In this document: piece after piece, positions 21,851-32,192 of the stretch
Numbering within the stretch: position 1 is the first letter of the stretch
How the letters are laid out: the number at the start of each line of letters is the position of its first letter
Assembly (NCBI GenBank): GCA_039583875.1
Contig: CM077153.1
Location: 66,286,482-66,350,481, forward strand
Origin: Platanthera guangdongensis
Taxonomy: Eukaryota > Streptophyta > Magnoliopsida > Asparagales > Orchidaceae
Length of the DNA stretch: 64,000 nt
Direction of reading: 5' to 3'
Program-made: the position numbers and the translations under genes
The notes under the pieces: model-generated
The model's database searches: none
Told to the model about the DNA's origin: nothing
The model's input: only the letters and a program-made list of their open reading frames with translations

Positions 21851-21866
21851 CTATTTGCTAGGAGAC

Positions 21867-21874
21867 TATAAAAA
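21867..21874 (+). promoter_or_regulatory. TATA box of E 5' LTR
   Basis: TATAAAAA in GGAGACTATAAAAAACATG; conserved in the 3' LTR at 32791-32798. Confidence 0.7.
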
Positions 21875-22891
21875 ACATGTAGAAAATTTAGAAGGGAGTT
21901 TTGGATCATTTTTCATTTGGGAGAACTTCTGGAGCACGAAGTGGAGCATCCAAGAGAAGGAGGATTTGAAGGGTATTTTTGTATGCATTTAATCTTTCAT
22001 TAATCCCTCTTAATCTTTGTTATCTCTTGGTGATTCAACTTTAGTTTTCTTTTATTTTGCATGAACTTTAATTTGGAATAATTTGTTAATCATGTATCGT
22101 ATTGTTTTCATCAAATTTATGGTATTTTATTCGTATGTAGGCTTACAAACAAAGAGTTTTATCCTAATTATGAATTGGTTATTTGTTTTACATGAATTGC
22201 AAATCTCTAGATTGAGAAATTGGATGATTGTGATGACATTTACATATTCATATTTTGGTGTTAGATCTCTTTGTAATTCAAATTCCATGATCGAGAGGTA
22301 TGTCGTTTGGATAATTGGAATATGAATAAATGGATTCATGGTATTTTAGAGATAGGATTTCATGAATTTATGTAGTAGATAGGGTACTTCCATTAATGCA
22401 AATTTGAGTGTTGTAAATTGTTCGAGAGAAAATTTACTAACTTAGGTTTAGACTTTGAATTGCTCGAGAGAGAATTTGATAGATGTTTACCCTTTATAAT
22501 ATAACAAATTTGATAGTCTTATTATTTCATGATTACAAAGAATTGAGTTAATGAATGAGTATGTTCATGTAATTGCTCATAAGCTTTCGGCTTTTTATCA
22601 TCTTTAATCCTTCAATGTTTATTTATCCAAATAGTCATAGTTAGGTTAATTTAGATTAGAAGTCAATTTTAATCATAGGTATGATAATAGAGTGAGGGTG
22701 AGTACGAGTATTTGAAATGGCCCTATGGAATACGACACGAGATGTAGATTTCTCATATACTATGATTGATAGGTACACTTGCCTGAAAGTTAATTCAATC
22801 TAGCTTATGCCCATTTACATAGTTTATACTAGAGTGTAGAATGAATCTGCATCAAGTTATTACTTGTTAGCAAAAGAATGCATCAAGTTTT

Positions 22892-22909
22892 TGGCGTCGT
22901 TGCCGGGGA
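22892..22909 (+). promoter_or_regulatory. Primer-binding site of E, tRNA-Asp
   Basis: TGGCGTCGTTGCCGGGGA differs at one base from the complement of the 3' end of plant tRNA-Asp (GTC). It lies 6 bp after the LTR. Use of tRNA-Asp is typical of Athila-type elements. Confidence 0.85.
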
Positions 22910-23036
22910 ATCGATTTCAATATTTTGAAAGCCTAAACTTTATTAATCTACCAATTTTTGTTCATTAATATATAATTATAAATTAGTTTATGGAATAATT
23001 ATATCGCTTAATCTCTATTTTGTAGTCTGTTAGTCT

Positions 23037-24570
23037 ATGACCAGGGGCAGAAATTCTGGGCTACCACCATTTTATCCTGACCCAGAGCGAATTATTCATA
23101 ACACCAACCAAAGGGACGTGGGAGTTAATACCGCAGACATTTCAAACGAACTATTAGAAGAAGAAATAGTTAACCAAGGAGAGAATCATCTGGAAAATTT
23201 AGACACCATGGCCAATCAGAATGAGAAAACTATGTCTGACTTTGCTATACCTAATCTCCAAGGAACTGGGTCAAGCATCGTTAGACCGCCCAATAGTCAC
23301 AAATAACTTTTAGTTGAAGCCTAATGTTATACAGATGGTTCAACAGTATGTCCAGTATGATGGCCTGCAAGATGAGGATCCTAACAGCCACTTGGCCGGA
23401 TTCCTGGAGATATGTGACACATTCAAGATCAATGGTGTTTCCAACGATGCCATTCGATTGAGATTATTTCCATTCTTGTTAAGGCATAAGGCGAAGCAGT
23501 GGTTGAATTCATTACCTAGAGGGTCGATTACTACTTGGGATATGATGGTTGAGAAGTTTTTGATGAAGTATTTCCCACCGGCAAAGACTGCAAAGCTAAG
23601 GAATGACATCTCTAAGTTTATGCAATTGGAATCTGAATCGTTGTACGACACATGGGAACGATTCAAGGAACGTTTGAGGAGATGTCCCCACCATGCTCTA
23701 CCTTCATGGCTTCAGATTCAGACCTTCTACAATGGTCTCAATACGGCCACTAAACAGATGATTGATGCGGCTAGTGGAGGCACTTTGAATAACAAGACAC
23801 TTGAAGCGGCTCAGCAGATGATAGAAGATATGGCTATGAACAACTATCAATGGACTACCGTAAGACAAAAGCCTAGTAAGCCCGTAGGAATGTATGAAGT
23901 GGATGCTGTCACCTCCTTAGCCATTCAAGTGGAGAAGCTTCACCAAAAGATGGATAATCTTGCCTTAGCATCACCCTCCATGGCACCTCAACAATGGGAC
24001 CCTTCATGTAATGGAATGCCTAGTTGTGAACCTTCAATACAAGAGCATGTTGACTATATGGGCAACAATATTAGACCTCCATTCAACCAAGTAAACAACC
24101 TGTATAGTTCTACATACAATCCTGGATGGAGGAACCACCCCAATTTCTCTTGGGGAGGACAAGGTAATCAAGGGAAGCAACCTATGTTTGGACAACAACA
24201 ACAACCAAAACCAAGGAAGCCTACTTTAGAAGATGTGCTCACTAAGTTCATGCAAACTACCGATGTAGCCTTCCGGAATCAAGAGGGCTCGATTCGGAAT
24301 TTAGAGAATCAGATTAGACTGCTTGCATGGATGGTTTCTGAAAGGCAACAAGGAACACTTCCAGGAAATACTGAGTCAAATCCAAGGGACCATGCGAAAG
24401 CCATTCAATTGAGGAGCGGAAAGGAGTTACAAGACCCAAGGCCTACAAAGGAAGCACCCCAAATGGAGTCTAGCGGCGTAGGACCAAGCAAGATGAACGT
24501 GCAACCGATGGAATATCAACCAGCAGTACCATACCCAGCAAAGCTTAACAAGGAGTGCATGGATGCGTAG
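23037..24570 (+). pseudogene. E gag
   Basis: First ATG at 23037 (MTRGRNSGLPPFYPDPERI), 89 codons, then a frameshift plus a TAG near 23290-23312. The main gag frame runs 23314-24570 with the retrotransposon gag domain (KQWLNSLPRGSITTWD, FPPAKTAKLRNDI, ESESLYDTWERFKERLRRCP, FYNGL) at about residues 10-140. After it come a Gln/Asn/Pro-rich spacer, a helical segment (FMQTTDVAFRNQEGSIRNLE) and the AIQLRSGKEL motif common in this family. No zinc knuckle is visible, as usual for Athila. TAG at 24568-24570 separates it in frame from the protease. Confidence 0.9.
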
Positions 24571-26526
24571 TATGGTAAATTTTTATCTATGTTTAAGCAA
24601 TTACATGTCAATTTAACTTTTTCAAAAATTATTCAAATGCCTAAGTATGCGGAATTTCTTAAGGATTTAATTTATAATAAAAGGAAAATAGTGGAATTAT
24701 CTTTAGTAACACTTAGTGAAGAATGTTCTGCTATTTTGCAAAATAAATTACCACAAAAACTTAAGGATCCCAGTTCGTTTTCAATTCTATGTTTAATCAG
24801 AGATTTGCAAGTAAATAAAGTTTTAGCGGATGTAGGAGCAAGTATAAATTTAATGCCTTATAAACTATATTTGAAACTAGGTCTAGGAGAACTTAGCCCA
24901 ACTAGAATGAGTATTCAACTAGCAGATCGATCGGTTAAGTATCCTAGAGGAATAGTGGAGGATGTATTGGTTAAGGTAGATAAGTTTATATTTTCTGCTG
25001 ATTTTGTTATTCTAGATATGGATGAAAATATCGAAGTACCACTTATATTAGGTCGTCCATTTTTATCCACTTCTAGAGCGCTTATTGATGTTTTTGATGG
25101 TAAATTAGTTTTGCGAGTAGGGGAAGATGAAGTCACTTTTCAAATAGGCAATACTATGAAACAATCTTTAGATAATGATGATTATTGCTATTTTTCTCAT
25201 GGTGTTGATAATTATATGACTTCTATTCATTCCAATTTTTATTATAAATATTCTTTAGAAATTTGCATTACTAACTGTTATCTAGAAGAAAAAAATAAAG
25301 ATATTGTTCAACATTTATTTTTTCTAGATAATAGTTTTGTGATAAAAAGAACGACTGAATATAGTTTGATTACTCAAGGAGATCATGAAACTCTTAAGAA
25401 TAATACTAAGAATCCACCAATTATAGAACTAAAAAAATTACCGGATCATCTTGAGTACGCATTCTTAGGAACTAATTTTTCTTACCCAGTGATTATCTCT
25501 TCTACTCTTTCTAATACTGAAAAAGATAAATTAATAACTGTGCTGAAGAAATGTAAAGGTGCAATAGCATGGCAAATATCCGATATAAAGGGTATTAATC
25601 CTAGTTTTTGCACTCACAAAATCCTTTTGGAAGAAAACTATAAATCTTCTATTCAACCGCAATGTAGGCTAAACCTGAAGATGAAAGAGGTAGTTAAGGC
25701 GGAGATTGTTAAGTTATTAGATGCTAGTATTATATATCCTATTTCAGATAGTTCATGGCTTAGTCCTGTACAAGTCATTCTTAAGAAGGGAGGTTTCACA
25801 GTGGTAGCTAACGATAAGAATGAGTTAATTCCTATGCGAACGATAACAGGTTGGCGTATCTGTATTGACTATAGGAAGTTAAATGATGCCACTAGGAAGG
25901 ACCATTTCCCTCTTCCTTTCATTGACCAAATATTAGAATGTTTGTCAAGACATTCTTATTATTGTTTTCTAGATGGACTTTCTGGATACTTCCAAATTCC
26001 TATTGCACTAGAAGACTAGGAGAAAAAAACATTCACCTGCCCATTTGGTACATTTGCATATAGACGAATGCCTTTCGCGTTATGTAACGCACCCACCACT
26101 TTTCAAAGGTGCATGATAGCCATCTTTAACGAATATGTTGAAGATATCATGGAAGTATTTATGGATGATTTTTCTGTTTTTGGCGACTCGTTTGATCTAT
26201 GTTTGAATAATTTAGAGAAAGTTCTTAGGAGTTGTGAAGAAACTAAGCTAGCGCTTAGTTGGGAGAAGTGTCATTTCATGGTCAAAGAAGGGTTAGTACT
26301 TGGCCATAAAATCTCAATCCAAGGAATTCAAGTAGATAGAGAGAAAATTGAAACCATAGAAAAATTACCACCACCAACCTCCATTATGGAAGTTAGAAGT
26401 TTCTTAGGACATGCAGGATTTTACCGCCGATTTATTAAGGACTTCTCTAAAATAGCTAAACCACTTACCAGGCTGTTAGAAAAAGACACACCTTTCATTT
26501 TTGAACAAGTGTCTACATGCCTTTGA
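24571..26526 (+). pseudogene. E protease and reverse transcriptase
   Basis: Same frame as gag. Protease with active site ADVGASINLMP (about residue 80 of the segment starting 24589) and LGRPFLSTSRALIDV. Reverse transcriptase starts near 25660 (LNLKMKEVVKAEIVKLL), then ICIDYRKLNDATRKDHFPLPFIDQ, TAG at 26017-26019, FAYRRMPFALCNAPTTFQRCM, the catalytic MDDFSVFG (near 26162), LGHKIS and VRSFLGHAGFYRRFIKDFSKI. A one-base change near 26503 shifts the frame at the RT/RNase H junction. Apart from the stop and the shift, the domain keeps its known residues. Confidence 0.92.
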
Positions 26527-26964
26527 GTTCTTAAAAGAGAGATTAATTAATTCTCCTATTATGATCATGGCCCGATTTTAGTCAACCGTTTGAGATCATG
26601 TGTGACGCTAGCAGTTTTGCGGTAGGGGCTGTTTTAGGACAATGCCGACACAAACACTTTCACCCTATATACTATGCTAGCAAAACACTTAATAATGCAT
26701 AGGTGAATTATACAATTACAGAAAGAATTCCTAGCAGTGGTATTCACCTTAGATAAATTTAGATCTTATTTAACGTTGTCTAAAGTGGTAGTATATACCG
26801 ATCACTCTGCCATAAGATATTTATTAGCCAAGGCGGAAGCCAAGCCTCGTTTAATCCGTTGGGTTTTTTTATTACAAGAATTTGATTTAGAAATTAGGGA
26901 TAAATGAGGAGCAGAAAACTTAGCGGCAGACAATCTTTCACATTTAGATAATCCACTACGATCA
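26527..26964 (+). pseudogene. E RNase H, degenerate
   Basis: Pieces in shifted frames: DASSFAVGAVLGQ, HPIYYASKTLNNA (followed by TAG), [52 protein letters not shown] (followed by TGA), ENLAADNLSHL. At least two frameshifts and two stops. Confidence 0.88.
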
Positions 26965-28332
26965 ATGTTAGATGAATCTGAAATTTCTGATACATTTCCT
27001 GAGGAATCGCTATTTGCCGTATCTACAAATATACATCTTGATTATCCATTGTTTGCGGATTATGCAAACTATCTTGTAGCTAAGGTCCTTCCAAAAGAAT
27101 TTTCATATCAGCAAAAAAAGAAATTTTTCTCTGACTTGAAATATTACTTTTGGGAGGACCCCTTTCTTTTTCGGATATTTGCAGATTTTGTTATACGAAG
27201 GTGTGTATTAGTGGAGGAAGGTTGGAAAATTTTGGAACAGTGTCATTCAGGCATTGCCAGTGGTCACTATGGAGCAAATCGCTCGGCAAAAAAGGTTCTT
27301 GATTCCAGTTTTTATTGGCCCCTTCTATTCAGGGATGCCCAAAGGTATGTGCTTTCATGTGATTCTTGTCAGAAAGCAGGTAATATTTCTAAATTACATG
27401 AAATGCCACAAAAATTTATTCTTGAATGTGAAGTATTCGATGTGTGGGGTATTGATTTTATGGGACCATTTCCAGTTTCTTTTGGGAATAAATATATTTT
27501 AGTAGCTGTAGATTATGTATCGAAGTGGGTTGAAGCTCAAGATTTACCTACTAATGATAGTAGGGTAGTAGTCCAATTTTTAAAATCCTTATTTGCACGA
27601 TTTGGCACACCACATGCACTTATTAGCGATAGGGGTTCACATTTCTGTAATTTGCAGCTAGATAAAGTATTGGAAAAATATGGAGTTATACATAGGATAA
27701 CCACTCCTTATCATCCGCAAACTAGTGGTCAAGTTGAAGTTTCCAATAGAGACGTTAAGAGGATCCTAGAAAAATCTATAGAAGGGAATATGAAGCAATG
27801 GTCTAGAAAACTTAACGATTGTTTGTGGGCATATAGGACCGCCTTCAAAACACCTATAGGTACGACCCCTTTTAGATTATTCTATGGTAAATCATGTCAC
27901 CTGCCTATAGAATTAGAACACAAGTTGTATTGGGCAATACGTTCTTTGAATTTTGACACCAATTCTATAGGGGAGAAACGTAAACTTCAACTTAACAAGT
28001 TAGATGAGTGGAGAACCATGGCCTATCAAAACTCCAGGATTTATAAGGAGAAGACCAAGATATTTCATGACTGCCACCTTAGCAAACCCAAGACATTCCA
28101 AAAAGGTGACCAAGTCCTCCTTTTTAATTCCCGTCTTCGTTTATTCCCAGGGAAGTTAAGGTCTAAGTGGTCCGGACCCTTCAAGGTTAAAGAAGTCTTT
28201 CCCTACGGTACCGTCGAACTTACCCACCCTGAGAAGGGAGATTTTAAAGTTAACGGACACCGACAAAAGCCTTATTATGGTGAGCTTCCTAAAGACTTCG
28301 CTCGTCAAGAGACCTGCCTCCATTTAGATTAG
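26965..28332 (+). CDS. E integrase, open but without its upstream part
   Basis: A 455-codon open segment, the least damaged coding stretch of E. HHCC zinc-binding motif (H94, H101, C132, C135 by rough count), catalytic D164 (WGIDFMGPFP), D222 (LISDRGSHF) and E258 (SGQVEVSNRD) are all present. The C-terminal part has FQKGDQVLLFNSRLRLFPGKLRSKWSGPF, the usual GPF module, then VNGHRQKPYYGE. It is really the C-terminal part of the pol polyprotein, and the first Met is not a true start. Integrase joins element DNA into the host chromosome. Confidence 0.9.
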   Translation: MLDESEISDTFPEESLFAVSTNIHLDYPLFADYANYLVAKVLPKEFSYQQKKKFFSDLKYYFWEDPFLFRIFADFVIRRCVLVEEGWKILEQCHSGIASGHYGANRSAKKVLDSSFYWPLLFRDAQRYVLSCDSCQKAGNISKLHEMPQKFILECEVFDVWGIDFMGPFPVSFGNKYILVAVDYVSKWVEAQDLPTNDSRVVVQFLKSLFARFGTPHALISDRGSHFCNLQLDKVLEKYGVIHRITTPYHPQTSGQVEVSNRDVKRILEKSIEGNMKQWSRKLNDCLWAYRTAFKTPIGTTPFRLFYGKSCHLPIELEHKLYWAIRSLNFDTNSIGEKRKLQLNKLDEWRTMAYQNSRIYKEKTKIFHDCHLSKPKTFQKGDQVLLFNSRLRLFPGKLRSKWSGPFKVKEVFPYGTVELTHPEKGDFKVNGHRQKPYYGELPKDFARQETCLHLD

Positions 28333-28455
28333 GATTATGTAAAATATAGTAGTGTTCCTAAGTTATAAAATTTTTAGTATAAATCTAGTTAGGTTTTAAA
28401 AAAAAAATTCTGTAATAAAATTCACCTAGGAAGAATTCGAAAGGCAAAGGAAGAC

Positions 28456-28990
28456 ATGGGTCACCACACACCCGTATGGGTGGCCGTGTGCTCAACACAG
28501 ACTCAAGCCCACCCGTGTCATTTAAAATCTAGAGTAGGAAGGATTCATCCTGAGAAACACACGGGTTCACACCAACCCGTGGGTGTGGTCGTGTCCCTGG
28601 ACATGGGTGGACACCCACCCGTGTGCATGCCTGTGTGCCTCTACACGGGTCATCACCTAGCCGTTTGCTGCGCCATGTTGATGGTCGATGAATTATTTCC
28701 CGAGAAGCGCACGGGGTGACACCTGACCATGTTTGGTATCGTGTCGCCGGTCGACGAATGCTGCCCAACAAAGATACGGGTATCCACCCACCCGTGTCGT
28801 AATCAGTATTGTTTGTTTAATGCGCTGTGCCAGATCAGACATAGGTCAAAACACAGCCGTGTTGTTGACCGTGTCCGCCTGACACAATGCCCTCCCATAA
28901 CTTTAATCACACATTCCGAGGCACCCCATGTTTCACAAGGGTTTAGATTACCTAACACGGGTGCACACACAGCCGTGTGCGCACCCGTGT
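28456..28990 (+). repeat. Second ACACGGG / CCCGTGT cluster, upstream of E envelope-like ORF
   Basis: Fifteen or more copies of ACACGGGT, CACCCGTGT, GGCCGTGT and variants, often paired head to head (for example ATGGGTGGACACCCACCCGT around 28603). This is the motif of the E LTR U3, here in the middle of the element. Confidence 0.8.
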
Positions 28991-29251
28991 TCGTCTCCTT
29001 TAAATGGTGGTCGTATGCTATTCATCTTCATCCCCTTCCCTGGTTCCCCAGCATCAGTTCTGTGCAAGTTTTTGCCTCCAGGTCTGATTGAATTTTTGCC
29101 TTCAACGTGCACGGCTTTGCCTCCTCTACTCGTCTTCTTTCCTCCTAGGCAACATTTTCGTTTCCATTTTTATGCATCCTCTTCTTCATCTCCACTTTTC
29201 TTTCCAAATTCTTCTCCACCAATTTAGTTTTTTTAAAAATAATTCTTTCTA

Positions 29252-29262
29252 TTTTTCCACAG
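29252..29262 (+). promoter_or_regulatory. Possible 3' splice site before E envelope-like ORF
   Basis: TTTTTCCACAG after a pyrimidine-rich run (29244-29259), 3 bp before ATG 29266. Envelope-like ORFs of Athila elements have been proposed to be expressed from spliced RNA. Inference from sequence only. Confidence 0.45.
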
Positions 29263-29265
29263 ATA

Positions 29266-30384
29266 ATGTCTTCTGGAAGAGCACAAGGCGGTCGCTATCA
29301 TCGACCGGAGCTCTAGGCTCTATCTACTGAGAGGCGCGACGCCACTGCGCCGCTGGTGTTCGCAGATCCTGCGCACGTCGCCCGCTACAACCATCTCCAA
29401 TCGAAGAAATTTCAAGACATTCGAATAATTGATTGGAGTGTCCTCGAAGAGATAAATATAGCGGGGATGTCAGGGAATTAATATCTGTAACGGGTTTGGA
29501 GCAATTCTTTGTGATAGAGGAGTTAGGCTTTAAGGAACTCATACTCTAGTTCCTGTCCTCATTTTACTTAAATATTAGGCCTAATCTCACTGATTCTGCT
29601 CACACGCACGTGGGGTAATTTCCTTTCGAGTAGGGGGCACTTTTTACACACTCACCCTACTCCAGTTCACCCAATATTTAGGGGGGTACGAGGACTCATT
29701 CCTCTTCAGTGCCGCCTACCCCAAGCTTCATTTCGACCTCCCCTCTCGCGACCTTGCCGACAACATCTAGACCCGGCTTTCCTTTGATATTAGTATGTAT
29801 GAGGCCAAGAGGTCTAAGGCCTCCCAGTTACATTCTCCCGCCCTCCATTACATTCACCACCTCCTTAGCCACACCTTGAGCGGACGGGGCGAAAGCTCCT
29901 GCGTTGTTAGTCGGCAGGATGTGTTATATCTTTATAGAATGTCGTCTCGTTATCCCCTCTACCTTAGTTTCCTGATCGCCCAATTCATCCTCCATCAGGC
30001 CAACAACTCTCGCATACGGTCTATTTGTGTAGCACTTTACATCACCTGCTTGGTAAAGAACATGGGCATCTTCTCAGCCCTCCCCCCGATGACTGTGGTC
30101 ACTAGGACCGTGCCGATTACGATGGCCAGTCTTCGGTCCCTCCGCCTTATCACCGCCCATTCTGGCAGGGGAGGCATTATTTATTCACTTGCGAGGCGTG
30201 GACCGCACGCGCAGGATGCTGATGACGACGACGTGGATCCGGACCTCGATGAGCCGCTGGTGCCACCGACCCATTATACTCATGCTCAGGGAGAGTCTTC
30301 TGCTGCTCCTCCTCCAGCTCGTTCGCAGTATTTGCGGGAGCTCCGACATTTATTCGAGACCGAGCTCTCGTCATGCTTTTAGCG
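29266..30384 (+). pseudogene. Athila-type ORF1 / envelope-like protein of E, degenerate
   Basis: Starts MSSGRAQGGRYHRPEL. FADPAHVARYNHLQSKKF and RIIDWSVLEE follow in shifted frames, then GLEQFFVIEELGFKEL, the plan of the Athila ORF-1 family protein encoded after integrase. 29795-30382 is open for 195 codons (SGRGESSCVVSRQDVLYLYRM, FILHQANNSRIRSICVALYITCLVKNMGI), then an acidic segment and a Pro/Ala-rich end. At least four stops or shifts. The function of this family is unproven. I see no clear signal peptide or membrane anchor. Confidence 0.7.
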
Positions 30385-31420
30385 TATCGAGGATGTGCAG
30401 GCGCAGACAGAGGACCTCCTCATTCAGATCAGGGACCACCTGGGGATTGCTTCTCGAGCACCGACAACTCCTGGCCAGCCACACTTCCCCGACGACCAGA
30501 CCGACCAGCCGCCTTACTTTTGACTTGTATCTGTGTATTGTAGCATTTCTATTTGCCTATGTATTGTAGTATTTATTTATATCAGTGTATTTCAGATCTT
30601 ATATATGATTTAATGTCAGCTCCTGTTTCCTTCATGTGATCTTTTATTTTCATGATAGCGGTTTTATTTTATTTTATTAGTGAAATTACTCTTTCAGCAC
30701 TTTACATTGCAATGAGGACATTGCAAATTTTCAGTCTGGGGGTGGATGTTCTTCCATTTTAGAATTGCTGTGATAGACATGGTTACAATTGATTATAATT
30801 TTGCTATCATAATACTCAAGTTTGTTATACCCCCATAAAAACAATTTTATTGGTTTTTGCACTCTTTTAAGCTCTCATTATTCATTCATTTGGGATTATA
30901 ACTATCTCATTTAACTTTGCATGCTGATTAAAATGAATTGATATAGACTCATAGAGTGTTCAACTTTGTTGATTCGTAATTAAGTATAGAAATATATTAG
31001 CTAAATTTTCTCTATATAATTTATTTTTAAGATTAACCCTTTATAGCATTAACTATCAATCACTCTGTTTTAGAAAATATAATTATCTATAATAAAGTGA
31101 GTCAATGAGTGTAACATCTTTATAATTTGGTATTAGGGAATTAAAATGAAAATACTCTCTATTTATTCCTAGAACTTACTCTCTAGCGATCCTCAAAACT
31201 TTTGTATAGGTTAATTAGTGAGGGCGGAAATGACTTATGCCTCCTTTTGGATAGCTTGAGCCTTATAATCCCAAAACCTTAAACATTATACCCTTGAACA
31301 CCCAATTTGGACCTAATCCATATCCTTTTGACACTCTACTCTTAAAATTCACCAAAGCCAAATCCCTACCTATTAGCACACCTATCATTGAGACCTTCTT
31401 GGAATGAATTTGTTCATAGT

Positions 31421-31575
31421 GATACGTGTCCTGAGTGCATGTATACTTGCACCCACTTGGAATGATCCCTCCTATGGACCTATGAAAAGAAAATACATAG
31501 TGATATGTGGCCTAAGTGCGTGTATACTTGCACCCACTCGGAATGATCCCTACTATGGCCCCTTGGTTAAAAAAA
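31421..31575 (+). repeat. 81-bp tandem repeat in E 3' region
   Basis: Two copies start GATACGTGTCC (31421) and GATATGTGGCC (31502). Each contains GTGCATGTATACTTGCAC or GTGCGTGTATACTTGCAC, a near-palindrome, and GGAATGATCCCT. Confidence 0.75.
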
Positions 31576-32180
31576 TAAAATAAAAATATAGAGTATCTTT
31601 CAAAAAAATGTGGGAAATATACTAATTACAAAGTCTGGGGGTGCTTTTATAGCACTGATGTATGCTAAGGTATGTACCAATAAAAAGGATCAATTGTGAT
31701 TTAGGTATGAAAGAAAAGAAAACAAAATCCATCAAATTTACCTTTGATTACCTCACCTATAATCTTCTATCCTGAGCCAAAAAGGCTACACCATAATACA
31801 AGTCCTAAGTATCCGACCTCACTAATTCTAACTAGTGTTGTGTAGAGGGTGTGAAAATGGTAAGCTCATGACTATCAATATGGGTACTTATAAGTTTTGA
31901 AATACTAATACATATCTTATTGAGAAAGTTATTTTTTCCTCACATTTGCCATAGATGACTATACCTTTATTTCTAAGAAAGAGTGAAAGATAGTTAAAAG
32001 ATATATTGGAGGAATTTTAAGATAAATCTATATTTAGAAATGTCTGCTAAACTATTTCCTATACGATTACATCATCAAAGTTCTCTTTAAATTCATAACA
32101 ACTAGTGTGCGGAGGTAAAATTATTTATTGGTAACCCAAGTGTTTGAATTAGTTTGCTTAGGGACAAGCAAACATCTAAG

Positions 32181-32192
32181 TCTGGGGGTATT
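32181..32192 (+). promoter_or_regulatory. Polypurine tract of E
   Basis: TCTGGGGGTATT immediately before the 3' LTR. Confidence 0.75.

Larger units (their letters stand above)
21283..22885 (+). repeat. 5' LTR of E, 1603 bp
   Basis: TGATGAGTGCGATTATGATAG to AAAGAATGCATCA. It contains the ACACGGG-type motif cluster (21571-21850) and a TATA box (21867-21874). An ORF of 161 codons at 21376-21861 is incidental. Confidence 0.92.
28333..29265 (+). other. E spacer between integrase and envelope-like ORF
   Basis: About 930 bp. 28456-28990 holds an ACACGGG/CCCGTGT cluster like that of the LTR. It is followed by TTTAAATGG (28999-29007), a possible weak TATA box, and by a pyrimidine-rich stretch ending TTTTTCCACAG (29252-29262), a good 3' splice site just before ATG 29266. 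ORFs across the repeats are incidental. Confidence 0.65.
30385..32192 (+). other. E 3' non-coding region with three polypurine-like tracts
   Basis: 1.8 kb, AT-rich, without meaningful ORF. TCTGGGGGT occurs three times: 30735, 31634 and 32181; only the last adjoins the 3' LTR. An 81-bp direct repeat lies at 31421-31575. Long 3' regions of this kind are usual in Athila elements. Confidence 0.7.

Noticed and set aside
21376..21861. 161-codon ORF in the E 5' LTR
   Set aside because: Not conserved in the 3' LTR, and it runs through the motif cluster.
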